Positions 36,084 through 44,801 of a DNA stretch of 64,000 nucleotides are shown here, piece by piece. A model generated the notes under the pieces. That model was not told where the DNA came from. It searched no databases and saw only the letters and a list, made by a program, of their open reading frames with translations. The DNA is from Nostocoides sp. HKS02 (GTDB taxonomy: Bacteria; Actinomycetota; Actinomycetes; Actinomycetales; Dermatophilaceae). The stretch covers positions 2,914,001-2,978,000 of the forward strand of contig NZ_CP046121.1 in the NCBI RefSeq assembly GCF_009707485.1, written 5' to 3'. The translations under genes were made by a program, and so were the position numbers. Position 1 is the first letter of the stretch. Every line of letters begins with the position of its first letter.

Positions 36084-37648
36084 CGCGTAACTCCCATCTC
36101 GAGGCGGGGCAGCCGCACCCGGCTCGGGTCGACCTTGGCGAGCCTGAGCAAGCCTGCCACGAAAGCGTAGAGTCCCTCGCTGGACCAGGCTGGATCTTGA
36201 ATGAGGCGGGCGAGCCCGTCGGCGTCCATGCTCGACACGCGGCGCAGCCGAGCGACCTCCCAGTTGGCGACGACCGCGCCCCCATGGCCCTCCCAGAAAT
36301 CATCGTCGGCCACCTGCACGAGGCAGGGCAGCTCGAAGTTGCCGGACATGCAGTTGAATCCGAAGGCGGTCAGGTCCATCCGTGCGACCCCGTGCTCCGT
36401 AAGCCACCGCATCGGCTCGGTCAGTCGGCTCAGGTGCAGTGGTGCCGCGATCGCAGCGCCCGCCATGGTGGTGTCGAGTTCTGCGCGGCCGAGCAGCTCC
36501 TCCTCGAACTCGCGGACCAGCGACTGCCGGATGTCGACGTCCTCGACCGGGTCGCCGGCCGGCTCGTGGAAGCACTTCGGCACGACAGCGAGGCGGCGCG
36601 AGGCGTTGACAACCTGGTCGCCGCGCTCCTGAACGAGCAAGACATAGTCGGCTGGGTGGCGGTGGGTCGCCGACCGGGCGAACGCAGTGAGCGACAGGAC
36701 GCCACCCATGCATAGCCGTGACGCTGGGTTGAGGACGCTCGGGATGTCGGGTAGCAGGCGTTGACGCAGCGGCATGTCTCCGGTCTTGCCAATGCCGGTC
36801 GCGGCGAGGGTTTCGGACTCCAGGAGGTCCCAGGTCAGGGCGTACTGGGCGAACGAGCCTGTGCCGAAGTCCGCGGTGAGTCCACTTGGGCCGACAGCGA
36901 CGCGCGTGAGCCGGTAGAGCTCGCCGTCGTAGAAGCGGGTTCCGTTGGCCAGGATGTCACCGATGCGCTCCGCCGCGACGGCCGTCAGGACCGAATCTGA
37001 AGGTGGAACGGGGGGAGGGGTTGGGTCGTAGCGGAATCCGGTCGCCGGCTGGTCGAGGTTCTGGTCGAGGCCGAGCCACTGATCGTCCACGAGCATCGAC
37101 GTGGACAGTCGAGTGCCATTAACGACGACGTCGAGGAACCCGTGGGGGCCGTCCGCGCGGCGGTAGAAGGACCTGAGAAGCTCGACCGCACTCGTGGACG
37201 GCTCACTCTCGATCGCGCCCGCACGCCGCGACAGTGCTCCACGGGCTCGCCGCGCGGCATACGCGACAACGCGCTCGGCGACCGGTGGGCCGGGTTGCTC
37301 TGAGCGCCGCTGCAGCCACTGAATCGCGGCATGAAGGTTTCGTGCCTCCGCGAGTCGCCGGCGCCACTCCTCGAGGTCGGGGTCAGTGCTCTGTGGGGTG
37401 GACGACGCCGAGACGCGCAGTGCCCGGAACCGCTTCTGCTCGTCATCCGAGGCCTGGGCGAGCAGGACATCGAGCGCCTGCTGCATCTCCAGCGTGAGCT
37501 GCATCGTGGGGTTCGCGTGCCACTTGGCGACGGTACGCACTGCGGCGCCGAGGCGTTCGGCGAACGCCTCATTGGTCATTCGTTGAGCGCGCTGCAGGAG
37601 GCGGGCGTCGGCGGCCGACCACTCCCCCACGATGTCACTCATGGCCAT
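36080..37648 (-). CDS. HTH regulator with Nudix-like C-terminal region
   Basis: The 522-residue protein has an N-terminal XRE-like helix-turn-helix (LLQRAQRMTNEAFAERLGAA, VRTVAKWHANP), a middle region of unknown type and a C-terminal part with DVDIRQSLVREFEEELLG, close to the Nudix box RExxEExG but not perfect. Proteins of this build occur in actinobacterial mobile elements. Start at ATG 37648; ATG 37642 is an alternative. With the coupled cupin it may sense a nucleotide-type ligand and control transfer genes; this is an inference. Confidence 0.65.
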   Translation of the reverse strand: MAMSDIVGEWSAADARLLQRAQRMTNEAFAERLGAAVRTVAKWHANPTMQLTLEMQQALDVLLAQASDDEQKRFRALRVSASSTPQSTDPDLEEWRRRLAEARNLHAAIQWLQRRSEQPGPPVAERVVAYAARRARGALSRRAGAIESEPSTSAVELLRSFYRRADGPHGFLDVVVNGTRLSTSMLVDDQWLGLDQNLDQPATGFRYDPTPPPVPPSDSVLTAVAAERIGDILANGTRFYDGELYRLTRVAVGPSGLTADFGTGSFAQYALTWDLLESETLAATGIGKTGDMPLRQRLLPDIPSVLNPASRLCMGGVLSLTAFARSATHRHPADYVLLVQERGDQVVNASRRLAVVPKCFHEPAGDPVEDVDIRQSLVREFEEELLGRAELDTTMAGAAIAAPLHLSRLTEPMRWLTEHGVARMDLTAFGFNCMSGNFELPCLVQVADDDFWEGHGGAVVANWEVARLRRVSSMDADGLARLIQDPAWSSEGLYAFVAGLLRLAKVDPSRVRLPRLEMGVTR

Positions 37649-38042
37649 CCCGCTCGATCGACATGAGTGCACTGCGGGTGCACCGTCGGTGCATCGTGCG
37701 GTCATGTCGGCCCTGGAGCATCGGTGACTGACTGGCAGACATGATCCCAAACTCCGTCCCAGACCCATTCTCCTCCAACGAGATCCGATCTCCCGTGCGC
37801 GTCTTTGACCTCTGCTCGCGTCGCCACATCGGCACCACCTCCCAACTCACGGCGACTCCACCACTATGGCCGGGGATGGGGGAGCGTGGCGCGTTGAAGA
37901 GCGCCCTGTGGACAAGGGAGACGAGTGTCTCCGTCATCCACAGCGCGGCAAGAAGATCCGCTGGGTGCCCCCTGGCGTCTGTTGTCTTGGAGCAAGGAGC
38001 CGAGGCGCCCATCACCTTTCGCAGCGGCATGAGGAGGATCGC
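37649..38042. promoter_or_regulatory. Divergent promoter region of regulator and transfer genes
   Basis: About 390 bases between the leftward HTH gene and the rightward 38043 gene. No gene is supported. It must hold both promoters and likely the HTH protein's operator, but no unambiguous dyad or hexamer pair stood out. Confidence 0.4.
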
Positions 38043-38474
38043 ATGACCACCGCAGTGTCGCGCACCACGACCACCGCGGCTCACCTCGGCCTGGTCGACA
38101 CCTTGGCCGCGTGCGCCTCGGTAACCGAGCCCTCGCAGCAACGCGAAGACCTCATGATGGCGATCTGGTCCACGGTATGCACCTGCGGCAGCCGCACCGT
38201 CACACCTATGGGATCAGTGGCGCCAGTGGCCATCTCGAGCGACTACGCGTCCACCGAGCTCCTCGCCGTGATGGACTGGCTTCGCCTACACGAGGACGAG
38301 GCGCGGGCCCTTCCGCCGGCCCAGCTCTACCGGACGATGCGAGCGGTGGCGACCTTGGGAATGAACGGTTCCGGGCGCGCGGCTCGAGCAGACCAACTGC
38401 GCGGTCTAGTCGACGTGCCCGCCGGCACTCCGGTCCGATGGGCCGAGGTCGACCAAGAGAGGGTCGCCTCGTGA
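38043..38474 (+). CDS. Hypothetical protein of the conjugative module
   Basis: A 143-residue soluble protein with an AGGAGG site five bases from ATG 38043. It holds a Cys pair (CTCGSR) and a helical C-terminal half (TELLAVMDWLRLHEDEARAL). I do not recognise the family. GTGA coupling to the next gene shows they form a unit. Confidence 0.6.
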   Translation: MTTAVSRTTTTAAHLGLVDTLAACASVTEPSQQREDLMMAIWSTVCTCGSRTVTPMGSVAPVAISSDYASTELLAVMDWLRLHEDEARALPPAQLYRTMRAVATLGMNGSGRAARADQLRGLVDVPAGTPVRWAEVDQERVAS

Positions 38475-38881
38475 CGACGACATCGTTTGTCGGCTGGATG
38501 GCGACCCAGCTGGGTTGTGGGGCCGAGGAGCTCGCCAGGGTACGGGTCGGCGACGCCTTCGCGGTCCTGGTATGCCGGGTCGAGGACGCCGCCCGCCGCA
38601 AGGCGGATGACCCCTTGGCGGTCGTGCGGAACTCGACAGCCGGCGGAAACTCGCGGGCCGCCACCCGACGGATGCTTGGGCACCTCGGCTATACCGGCGC
38701 CCAGCTCCGAGTCATGCAGCGACTTCTCGGCGGGTCGCCGTCGGGCTGGCCAGGGCTGCTTACCATCTTCGCCACCCAGAGGGACCTCACTGCTGCGGAG
38801 CAGGCGTATGCCAGGCGTCAGCTCCGCGCGCTGCTCAGGTCCCCTTCGCTTCAGGACCGCAAAGGTGCAATCGCCTCATGA
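38471..38881 (+). CDS. Hypothetical protein of the conjugative module
   Basis: A 136-residue basic protein starting at GTG 38471, overlapping the previous stop. It is helical and Arg-rich (ATRRMLGHLGYTGAQLRVMQ), possibly nucleic-acid binding, but no named domain is visible. Its end overlaps the convergent gene at 38851 by 31 bases. Confidence 0.6.
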   Translation: MTTTSFVGWMATQLGCGAEELARVRVGDAFAVLVCRVEDAARRKADDPLAVVRNSTAGGNSRAATRRMLGHLGYTGAQLRVMQRLLGGSPSGWPGLLTIFATQRDLTAAEQAYARRQLRALLRSPSLQDRKGAIAS

Positions 38882-39360
38882 GTCGCCAGAGCCTGCACTC
38901 CATAGGCGCCCGCAATGGCGGCGACTGCCAGTATCGGAGTGGCCACGCCGGACAGGGCCCGGGGATGGCCGTCGCCGCAATCGAGGATGACATGCCCACC
39001 GTCGAGGTCAACCGTGAGCCCGACTAGGGCGCCCCACCAGAAAGAGCGCAGCCCGGAGGCAGGCAACCGCGCTACGAGCCGACGGTCGGTGACCAATGCC
39101 GGACAGCGCTGCGCCGGTTGCCACTGCCCGTCGACGAGCCACCGCAGCCAGACGTCGAGGACCCGCAGTGCGGCCTCGTCGGGCGCGAGAACGATCCCGA
39201 GCGCTGCCGGGTCGATGATCTGCCGCGGTCGCAGGCCGGCGAGCTCGAGAGCAAGGGCTCGCGCATCCTCCGCCGCCATCGTCAGTGCGGCCGGCGCCGA
39301 ATCACTCGCACTGGCCTGAGGACGCGTCTGCGCCTGCCTCTCGGGCATCGTCATGCTCAC
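38851..39360 (-). CDS. Hypothetical protein
   Basis: A 169-residue protein with an N-terminal low-complexity stretch and two blocks (ALALELAGLRPRQIIDPAAL, VDLDGGHVILDCGDGHPRAL). GTG 39360 has a GGGAG site nine bases upstream; ATG 39354 is the alternative. Not recognised. It is the only leftward gene between the regulator and the long transfer operon. Confidence 0.55.
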   Translation of the reverse strand: MSMTMPERQAQTRPQASASDSAPAALTMAAEDARALALELAGLRPRQIIDPAALGIVLAPDEAALRVLDVWLRWLVDGQWQPAQRCPALVTDRRLVARLPASGLRSFWWGALVGLTVDLDGGHVILDCGDGHPRALSGVATPILAVAAIAGAYGVQALATHEAIAPLRS

Positions 39361-39429
39361 AATGTCTCGCTCCCCACCGACAGCGCAACCGCGGGACGAT
39401 GGTGCCCCCGAGTAGCACGTGACCTAACC

Positions 39430-40503
39430 ATGTCATTTCGAGGGGTGGTCGCGGCCGCAGTCTGCGTGGCCAGTGCCGTCACTGGGTTAGTCGGTGTCGT
39501 GATGGTCGGGTTCGGCGGCGACACCGCGTTCGGGGACGCGCCGACCTGCACGAGCACCCGCCCGGTGCGCGGGCTCTCGCAAGCGCAGGCCGCCAACGCG
39601 AGGACTGTCGTGGCCGTGGCAGCCGCCCGCGGCGGAGACCCAGCGGCGCACATTGCCCTGATGGTGGCCCTGGCGGAGTCCAACCTGCTCGTCCTGGTCA
39701 ATCCTCACGACCCGGCGGGCGCGGCGTACACGAACCAGGGAGTTGGGTACGACCACGACTCGTTGGGGTTGTTCCAGCAGCGGCCCGGCTGGGGGACGGC
39801 CGCGCAGCGAATGGATCCGGCGACGTCCACCGAGCTCTTCCTGGACAGGCTGCTCGCCACACCTGCGTGGTCGTCGCTACCGCCGGCATATGTGGCGCAG
39901 CTCGTCCAGCGATCGGCCTACGATGGCATTCCGAGCCCCGCCAATCACTTCTCGGCGACTGTCGGCGCCAACTACCTGGCCCGGCAGGGTCAGGCTGCGC
40001 TGCTGCTCGGTCAGATCCAGCCCGCCGGGCAAGGCCCCGACTGCGGCAGCGGTAAAGAGGCCCTGGCGCCAGGCGCGGAAGACACCCTCGGGCTGCCGCA
40101 CGACTGGACCATCCCGGCCTTCGCGAGTCGGGCAGCCGCTACCACGGTCCAGTTCGCCCTCGCCCAGCTCGGCAAGCCGTACCAATGGGGCGCCACCGGA
40201 CCGGACCGCTACGACTGCTCCGGACTCACGCAAGCCGCGTGGCTGCGCGCGGGCGTGTCGATCAGCCGCACCACGTACGACCAAATGCGGGACGGGGTGG
40301 CGACCGACCCGGCTCACCTGCAACCCGGCGACCTGGTCCTCACTCCAGGCAGCGACGGTAGCCTCGCCGTCCCTGGCCACGTCGGCCTCTACATCGGGAA
40401 AGGTCTCGTGGTCGTGGCGCCCAAGACCGGCGACGTCGTTAAGGTCGTCACGTATGGCTCCTTCGCCGGGAGCGGCATCTCAGCCCTGCGCCACATCGCC
40501 TGA
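39430..40503 (+). CDS. Cell-wall hydrolase: transglycosylase-like plus NlpC/P60
   Basis: The 357-residue protein has an N-terminal membrane or signal segment (AAAVCVASAVTGLVGVVMVG), a lytic-transglycosylase-like region (ALMVALAESNLL ... DSLGLFQQRPGWG) and a C-terminal NlpC/P60 domain with catalytic Cys in YDCSGL and His in PGHVGLYIG. In conjugative elements of Gram-positive bacteria such enzymes open the peptidoglycan for the transfer channel. A second enzyme of this build is encoded at 52272. Confidence 0.88.
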   Translation: MSFRGVVAAAVCVASAVTGLVGVVMVGFGGDTAFGDAPTCTSTRPVRGLSQAQAANARTVVAVAAARGGDPAAHIALMVALAESNLLVLVNPHDPAGAAYTNQGVGYDHDSLGLFQQRPGWGTAAQRMDPATSTELFLDRLLATPAWSSLPPAYVAQLVQRSAYDGIPSPANHFSATVGANYLARQGQAALLLGQIQPAGQGPDCGSGKEALAPGAEDTLGLPHDWTIPAFASRAAATTVQFALAQLGKPYQWGATGPDRYDCSGLTQAAWLRAGVSISRTTYDQMRDGVATDPAHLQPGDLVLTPGSDGSLAVPGHVGLYIGKGLVVVAPKTGDVVKVVTYGSFAGSGISALRHIA

Positions 40504-40823
40504 CAGGTCCGCGGACGCCTTCGACGCCAGCACGCCGCCGCATCCTCTCCTGGGTGCCACGCCGACCGCGAACCCGCACACTCTTTCGAGCATGCCCGAG
40601 ACGGAGCGCGCAGACGGACTTCGCAGAGCGCTAATTCAACGATTCCCACATGTTGCTCGGGCCTACGGCGCCTGAGCTGCTCGAGGACCAATCGGCGACT
40701 TCTCCCTCCATCTCGAGGCCCACGGATCATGAACACAAGTGGCGGCCCAATGCTGCCCCGTCCTTGGCCGTAGTCGTACGCGTGACGTCATCTTGACGCC
40801 ATCGTGCTGCGGAAGGCTCTCTC
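40504..40823. other. Gap with one doubtful mini-ORF
   Basis: This 320-base region contains an ORF of 27 residues (40592-40675, MPETERADGLRRALIQRFPH at its start) without a ribosome-binding site. Otherwise no gene is supported. It probably holds the promoter of the following T4SS operon. Confidence 0.35.
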
Positions 40824-41102
40824 ATGACCTCGATCGACATCGGCCCGAACACGACCGGCCTGCCCGGGATCGCCGTATTGGAAGACATCGTCGGTGCACT
40901 CCTGACGTTCGGGCTCATCGCCGCCGTCGCCGGGATCGCCCTCTCGTCGATTGCGTGGGCGGTCGGTTCCCACTCGTCCAACCCCCACGTCGCTGGCCGC
41001 GGCAAGAGCGGTGTCCTGGTCTCGAGCGGGGCAGCGATGCTCGTCGGCGCCGCGAGCACGCTGGTCACATTCTTCAGCCACGCCGGTGCAGGTGTCCGCT
41101 GA
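40824..41102 (+). CDS. DUF6112-like small T4SS membrane protein
   Basis: The 92-residue protein has two hydrophobic segments (IVGALLTFGLIAAVAGIAL; GVLVSSGAAMLVGAASTLVT), as in VirB2/TrbC-type or DUF6112 proteins found in actinobacterial conjugative elements. Its stop overlaps the next ATG. A pilin-like or channel role is inferred. Confidence 0.6.
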   Translation: MTSIDIGPNTTGLPGIAVLEDIVGALLTFGLIAAVAGIALSSIAWAVGSHSSNPHVAGRGKSGVLVSSGAAMLVGAASTLVTFFSHAGAGVR

Positions 41103-41920
41103 TGCGCCCACACCGCCGCCGTCCCCGGATCGTGGTCGCTACTGTCATCGCGGCACTTCTGGGCAGCGCAAGCACCATCGGCTGGTATGCCGTCGCCACA
41201 CAGGGCCCGAGCGACCCAGCACCCCCAGCCACCCCCACACGGACGGTCACCAAGCCACCGCAGTCGACTCCGGGCTCCGCACCCGCAACATCCGTACAGG
41301 CGGCCTCAGCCAACCCGATCGACCTGGCGCGGGACCTGGACCGCATGCGTCGCCTCGACGTCCCCAGCGGCGGTCCGCGGGAGGCGGTCATCACCGGGGA
41401 GGCGACCCGGCAGCCGGACTTGTACGCGGCGGAGTTCGTCCGTCGGCTGCTCACCCAGGACTACCGGCGGCCGCGCGAGGACGTGCTGTCATGGGTGCAG
41501 GCGGAGTCTTCCCCGCTCGCGGACCCGCTCGTCATTGGCCTCGTCCCGCCCGATCTGCGGGACCGTTTCGCCGTCGACTCGGTCACCGACACCACCGTCG
41601 GACCTGCAGCAGTGCCCAGCCGGGGCGAATGGACGGCGCTCGCCGCCTCCGGCGCGTACAGAACCGTGAAGGTCGACCGGGTCATTGAGCCCACCGCCTG
41701 GACCAACGCAATCCAGGCAGGCCGGATCACCGACCCAGGCACCACAGCGCGACTCGTCGCCGCCACGGTCACCCTGCATCAGAGGACCGGTGACCACACA
41801 AGCACCGCGCAGTTCAGCGTCGCGCTCAGTCTCGACTTGGAAGGACCACCGACCACAGCCGACTGGCGATTCGTCACCGCAGTCACCTACACGATCATCC
41901 CAGCCGGTGGTGCGTCGTGA
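41102..41920 (+). CDS. Membrane-anchored conjugal transfer protein
   Basis: The 272-residue protein has one N-terminal membrane segment (VVATVIAALLGSASTIGWYA), a Pro/Thr-rich linker and a soluble C-terminal domain. Size and layout resemble VirB8/TcpC-like proteins of Gram-positive T4SS, but sequence alone does not prove it. It overlaps both neighbours. Confidence 0.55.
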   Translation: MRPHRRRPRIVVATVIAALLGSASTIGWYAVATQGPSDPAPPATPTRTVTKPPQSTPGSAPATSVQAASANPIDLARDLDRMRRLDVPSGGPREAVITGEATRQPDLYAAEFVRRLLTQDYRRPREDVLSWVQAESSPLADPLVIGLVPPDLRDRFAVDSVTDTTVGPAAVPSRGEWTALAASGAYRTVKVDRVIEPTAWTNAIQAGRITDPGTTARLVAATVTLHQRTGDHTSTAQFSVALSLDLEGPPTTADWRFVTAVTYTIIPAGGAS

Positions 41921-43329
41921 GCTGCGTCGGGGCATCCGCCATGAACCCGGTCTGCCTCATCGGCGCGGTCGCTTCATCCGCGACCAGCAGCGTTGCGGAC
42001 AGCGCCTTCTCGCGGGTCTCGGGCTGGTTCGGCCTCGCCGCGCAGAGCGCCGCCACGTGGCTGTGGCGACAGCTCGACACCGCTACCACCCTGGACCTGA
42101 CGTTGCCGGGCTTGCGCACTCAGCTCGCCGCCACCGGTGCCATCGCCACCGTCCTGTGCCTGGGGCTGTTCCTGATCCAGGTGATCACCGCGACGCTACG
42201 CCGCGAACCCGGCGGCCTGGGCCGCGCCCTGAGCGGCCTGTTGGTCAGCTTCGTCGGCACCGCCCTCGCGTTGGGCGCCACGCAGGCCCTGCTGGTCGCG
42301 GTCGACGCGCTCAGCACCGGCCTGCTGAGATACACCCTGCACACCAACATGACCGGCCTGGGCGCGAAGCTAGCCCTCGGAGAGCTGGCCACCAACCAGA
42401 ACCCGGCGGTCAGCCTGCTGCTGGCGATCGTGGTTATAGCCGCCGTGGTCATCGTCTGGGCGGCGATGATGCTGCGCAAAGTCATGGTCCTCATCGCGGC
42501 CGTCCTGGCGCCGCTCGCGTTCGCCGGCGCGACCGCCGACATCACCCGAGGCTGGGTCCGCAAATGGGTCGAGTTCGTGGCCGCAATGGTCGTCTCGAAG
42601 CTGCTGCTCGTCATCATCCTCGGCATCGGGCTGTCCATGGTGAACGGCGCCGGTCAGTCCGGGCACGGCCTCACCCAGACCACGACGCAGCTCGCCGGCG
42701 GTGCGCTGGTGATTCTGCTGGGCGGGTTTTCGCCGTGGGTGGCGATCCGCATGTTCCACTTCGCCGGCGACACCTTGTATGCCGCGCATCTGACAACCGG
42801 GCACGCCACCACCGGTGCGCGGGCGGCCATCGCCGCCCCGCAGAAGGCCGCGGCCATCGGGGCTCAGGTTCGGTCGATCGCCTCAGGCGGGTCCGCGCCG
42901 CGGCGAGCGGTGGCGGCGCCTTCGCCTCGCACTGGCCCAGATAGCGGGTCCTTAGGCAGCGACCCGGACGGTTTCGCCAAGCCCAACCCGGCCTCAGGCG
43001 TGGCCGCCGTCGCTCGGACGCGGAACACCTCAGCCGGTCAGGCGGACGGCGGTGGACAGGCAGCTCCCGCAAGACAGGCAGCCGTTGGCGGGGGCTCAAT
43101 CGCCGGGGCGGTCGGGTCTACTGGCGCCGCCGCAGCCGCCGCCCCCCCGGCCGCCCCGGTCATGGCGGCAGCCTCTGCCGCCCAGGTGGGCACAGCCGCG
43201 GCTCGCGCGGCGGCCGGTGCCGCGAGGTCGGGCGCGGAGTCCGCCGCCGAGGCGGGGCGTCCGGAGTCTCCGCCGGTCCCGTCAGCCACGGCGCAGCATC
43301 AGCCGCCCAGTCGAAGGAGTCGATCGTGA
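41917..43329 (+). CDS. VirB6/TrbL-like polytopic membrane protein
   Basis: The 470-residue protein has about six hydrophobic segments between residues 65 and 290 (for example GAIATVLCLGLFLIQVITAT) and a long Ala/Pro/Ser-rich tail. This is the usual build of the VirB6/TrbL inner-membrane channel component in actinobacterial conjugative elements. GTG 41917 overlaps the previous stop; the end overlaps the SCO6880-like gene. Confidence 0.7.
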   Translation: MSCVGASAMNPVCLIGAVASSATSSVADSAFSRVSGWFGLAAQSAATWLWRQLDTATTLDLTLPGLRTQLAATGAIATVLCLGLFLIQVITATLRREPGGLGRALSGLLVSFVGTALALGATQALLVAVDALSTGLLRYTLHTNMTGLGAKLALGELATNQNPAVSLLLAIVVIAAVVIVWAAMMLRKVMVLIAAVLAPLAFAGATADITRGWVRKWVEFVAAMVVSKLLLVIILGIGLSMVNGAGQSGHGLTQTTTQLAGGALVILLGGFSPWVAIRMFHFAGDTLYAAHLTTGHATTGARAAIAAPQKAAAIGAQVRSIASGGSAPRRAVAAPSPRTGPDSGSLGSDPDGFAKPNPASGVAAVARTRNTSAGQADGGGQAAPARQAAVGGGSIAGAVGSTGAAAAAAPPAAPVMAAASAAQVGTAAARAAAGAARSGAESAAEAGRPESPPVPSATAQHQPPSRRSRS

Positions 43330-44801
43330 CCGACACCACCAGCCGTGTGCCCACCGTCCGGTTCGCCGGCCTGCCCCGGCGCGGGCTCCTTCTGGGCCTG
43401 TCCGGGATCCGGGTCGCCTGCCTCGCTAGCGCGGGCGCGCTCCTGGTGATCGCGCTCCTCACCGGGGGTGGGCTCGCCCTCGCCTTCATGGGGCCACTCT
43501 GCTGCGCCCTTCTGGCCCTGGCGTTCGGCCGCTGGAACGGTCGACCCGCCGTCGAGGCGATTCCCACCGCCGTGCACTACCTGACGCGCCAGGCTATGGG
43601 CCAGACGCGGTACCGGGCCAGGATTGACCGACCTCGACCGGCCGGCACCCTGGCGCTGCCCGGAGACGCCGCCGCGCTGCGGTTCCACCTCGACGAGCTG
43701 ACCGGCGCCGCGATGATGCACGACCCGCACACCCAGACCCTGACCGCGGTCGCCCACGTCCGGCACCCGGCCTTCGTGCTCCTGTCCGCCGACGAACAGA
43801 CCCGGCTGGTGCACGCCTGGGGACGCGCGCTGGCCTCACTCGCCGCGACCGGCACCGGCACCCGCATCCAGGTCCTGGAGACCACGCTGCCCGACTCCGG
43901 CGCGGGCATCACCGCCTGGTGGGCCGCGCATGGACGCCGCGACGGCGGCTGGGCCGCCGAACAGTACGAGGAGCTGATCCGCACCGTGGTCCCCACGACC
44001 GCCACCCACCGCACCCTTGTCACGATCAGCCTCGACCTACGCCGAGCCCGCACCCACCGGTGGCAGGCAGGGCGGGGCCTTGAGGCGTCCGCGGCGTTCC
44101 TGCGGCAGGAGATGACCGCGTTCGAGGGGGGCCTGCGCGCCGCCGACCTCACCCTCACTGGGTGGCTCGACGAGCCCGGACTCGCCGGGGTACTCCGCGC
44201 CGCGTACGACCCCGACCACGACACGAACCACGACACCGACGATGGCCGGGCCGCCACTGGGGAGGGCGCACGAGGCCGGCTGGCGACTGCGGGCCCGGTC
44301 GCGGTCGACGAGCACTGGGACCACCTGCGGCACGACACCGGCTACTCGACGGTGCTGTGGGTCTGCCAGTGGCCGCGCACAGACGCGCCAACGTTCTTCC
44401 TGCACGCCCTGGTGTTCCAGCCCGGCGTCCGCAAGACCATCTCACTGACGTTGGAGCCGCTGCCGGTCGAGCAAGCGATGCGCGACATCCGCAGGGCCAA
44501 GGTCGAGTACGTCACCGACGCCGCCCAGAAGGCGCGCCTGGGTGCCCTCGCCGACGCCGCCGACGCCCAAGAACACTGCGACGTCCTCGACCGCGAACGG
44601 GCCCTGTTGGCCGGGCACGCCGACGTCCGCTTCACCGGCCTGATCACCATCACCGCCGCGAACCGGGACGCCCTCGAAGCCGCCGTCGCCGAGGTCGCCC
44701 GGGCGGCGATCCATTGCGGCTGCGAAACCCGCCGCCTGCACGGCCAGCAAGCCCGAGCGTTCACCGCGGCCGCGCTTCCGCTGGCCCGAAAGGTCAGCTA
44801 A
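43326..44801 (+). CDS. SCO6880-family conjugal transfer protein
   Basis: The 491-residue protein begins with two membrane segments after PTVRFAGLPRRGLLLGLSGI and continues as a long soluble domain (TQTLTAVAHVRHPAFVLLS, AWWAAHGRRDGGWAAEQYEE). This is the SCO6880 pattern, a hallmark of actinobacterial T4SS clusters, where it precedes the VirB4-like ATPase. Stop and next start overlap as TAATG. Confidence 0.82.
   Translation: MTDTTSRVPTVRFAGLPRRGLLLGLSGIRVACLASAGALLVIALLTGGGLALAFMGPLCCALLALAFGRWNGRPAVEAIPTAVHYLTRQAMGQTRYRARIDRPRPAGTLALPGDAAALRFHLDELTGAAMMHDPHTQTLTAVAHVRHPAFVLLSADEQTRLVHAWGRALASLAATGTGTRIQVLETTLPDSGAGITAWWAAHGRRDGGWAAEQYEELIRTVVPTTATHRTLVTISLDLRRARTHRWQAGRGLEASAAFLRQEMTAFEGGLRAADLTLTGWLDEPGLAGVLRAAYDPDHDTNHDTDDGRAATGEGARGRLATAGPVAVDEHWDHLRHDTGYSTVLWVCQWPRTDAPTFFLHALVFQPGVRKTISLTLEPLPVEQAMRDIRRAKVEYVTDAAQKARLGALADAADAQEHCDVLDRERALLAGHADVRFTGLITITAANRDALEAAVAEVARAAIHCGCETRRLHGQQARAFTAAALPLARKVS

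Noticed and set aside
40592..40675. 27-residue gene
   Set aside because: No ribosome-binding site and no second copy for comparison; mentioned only in the gap entry.
44162..44800. Upstream extension of the VirB4-like ATPase 1 frame
   Set aside because: It overlaps the conserved SCO6880-like gene; the ATG at 44801 overlaps that gene's stop in the usual way.
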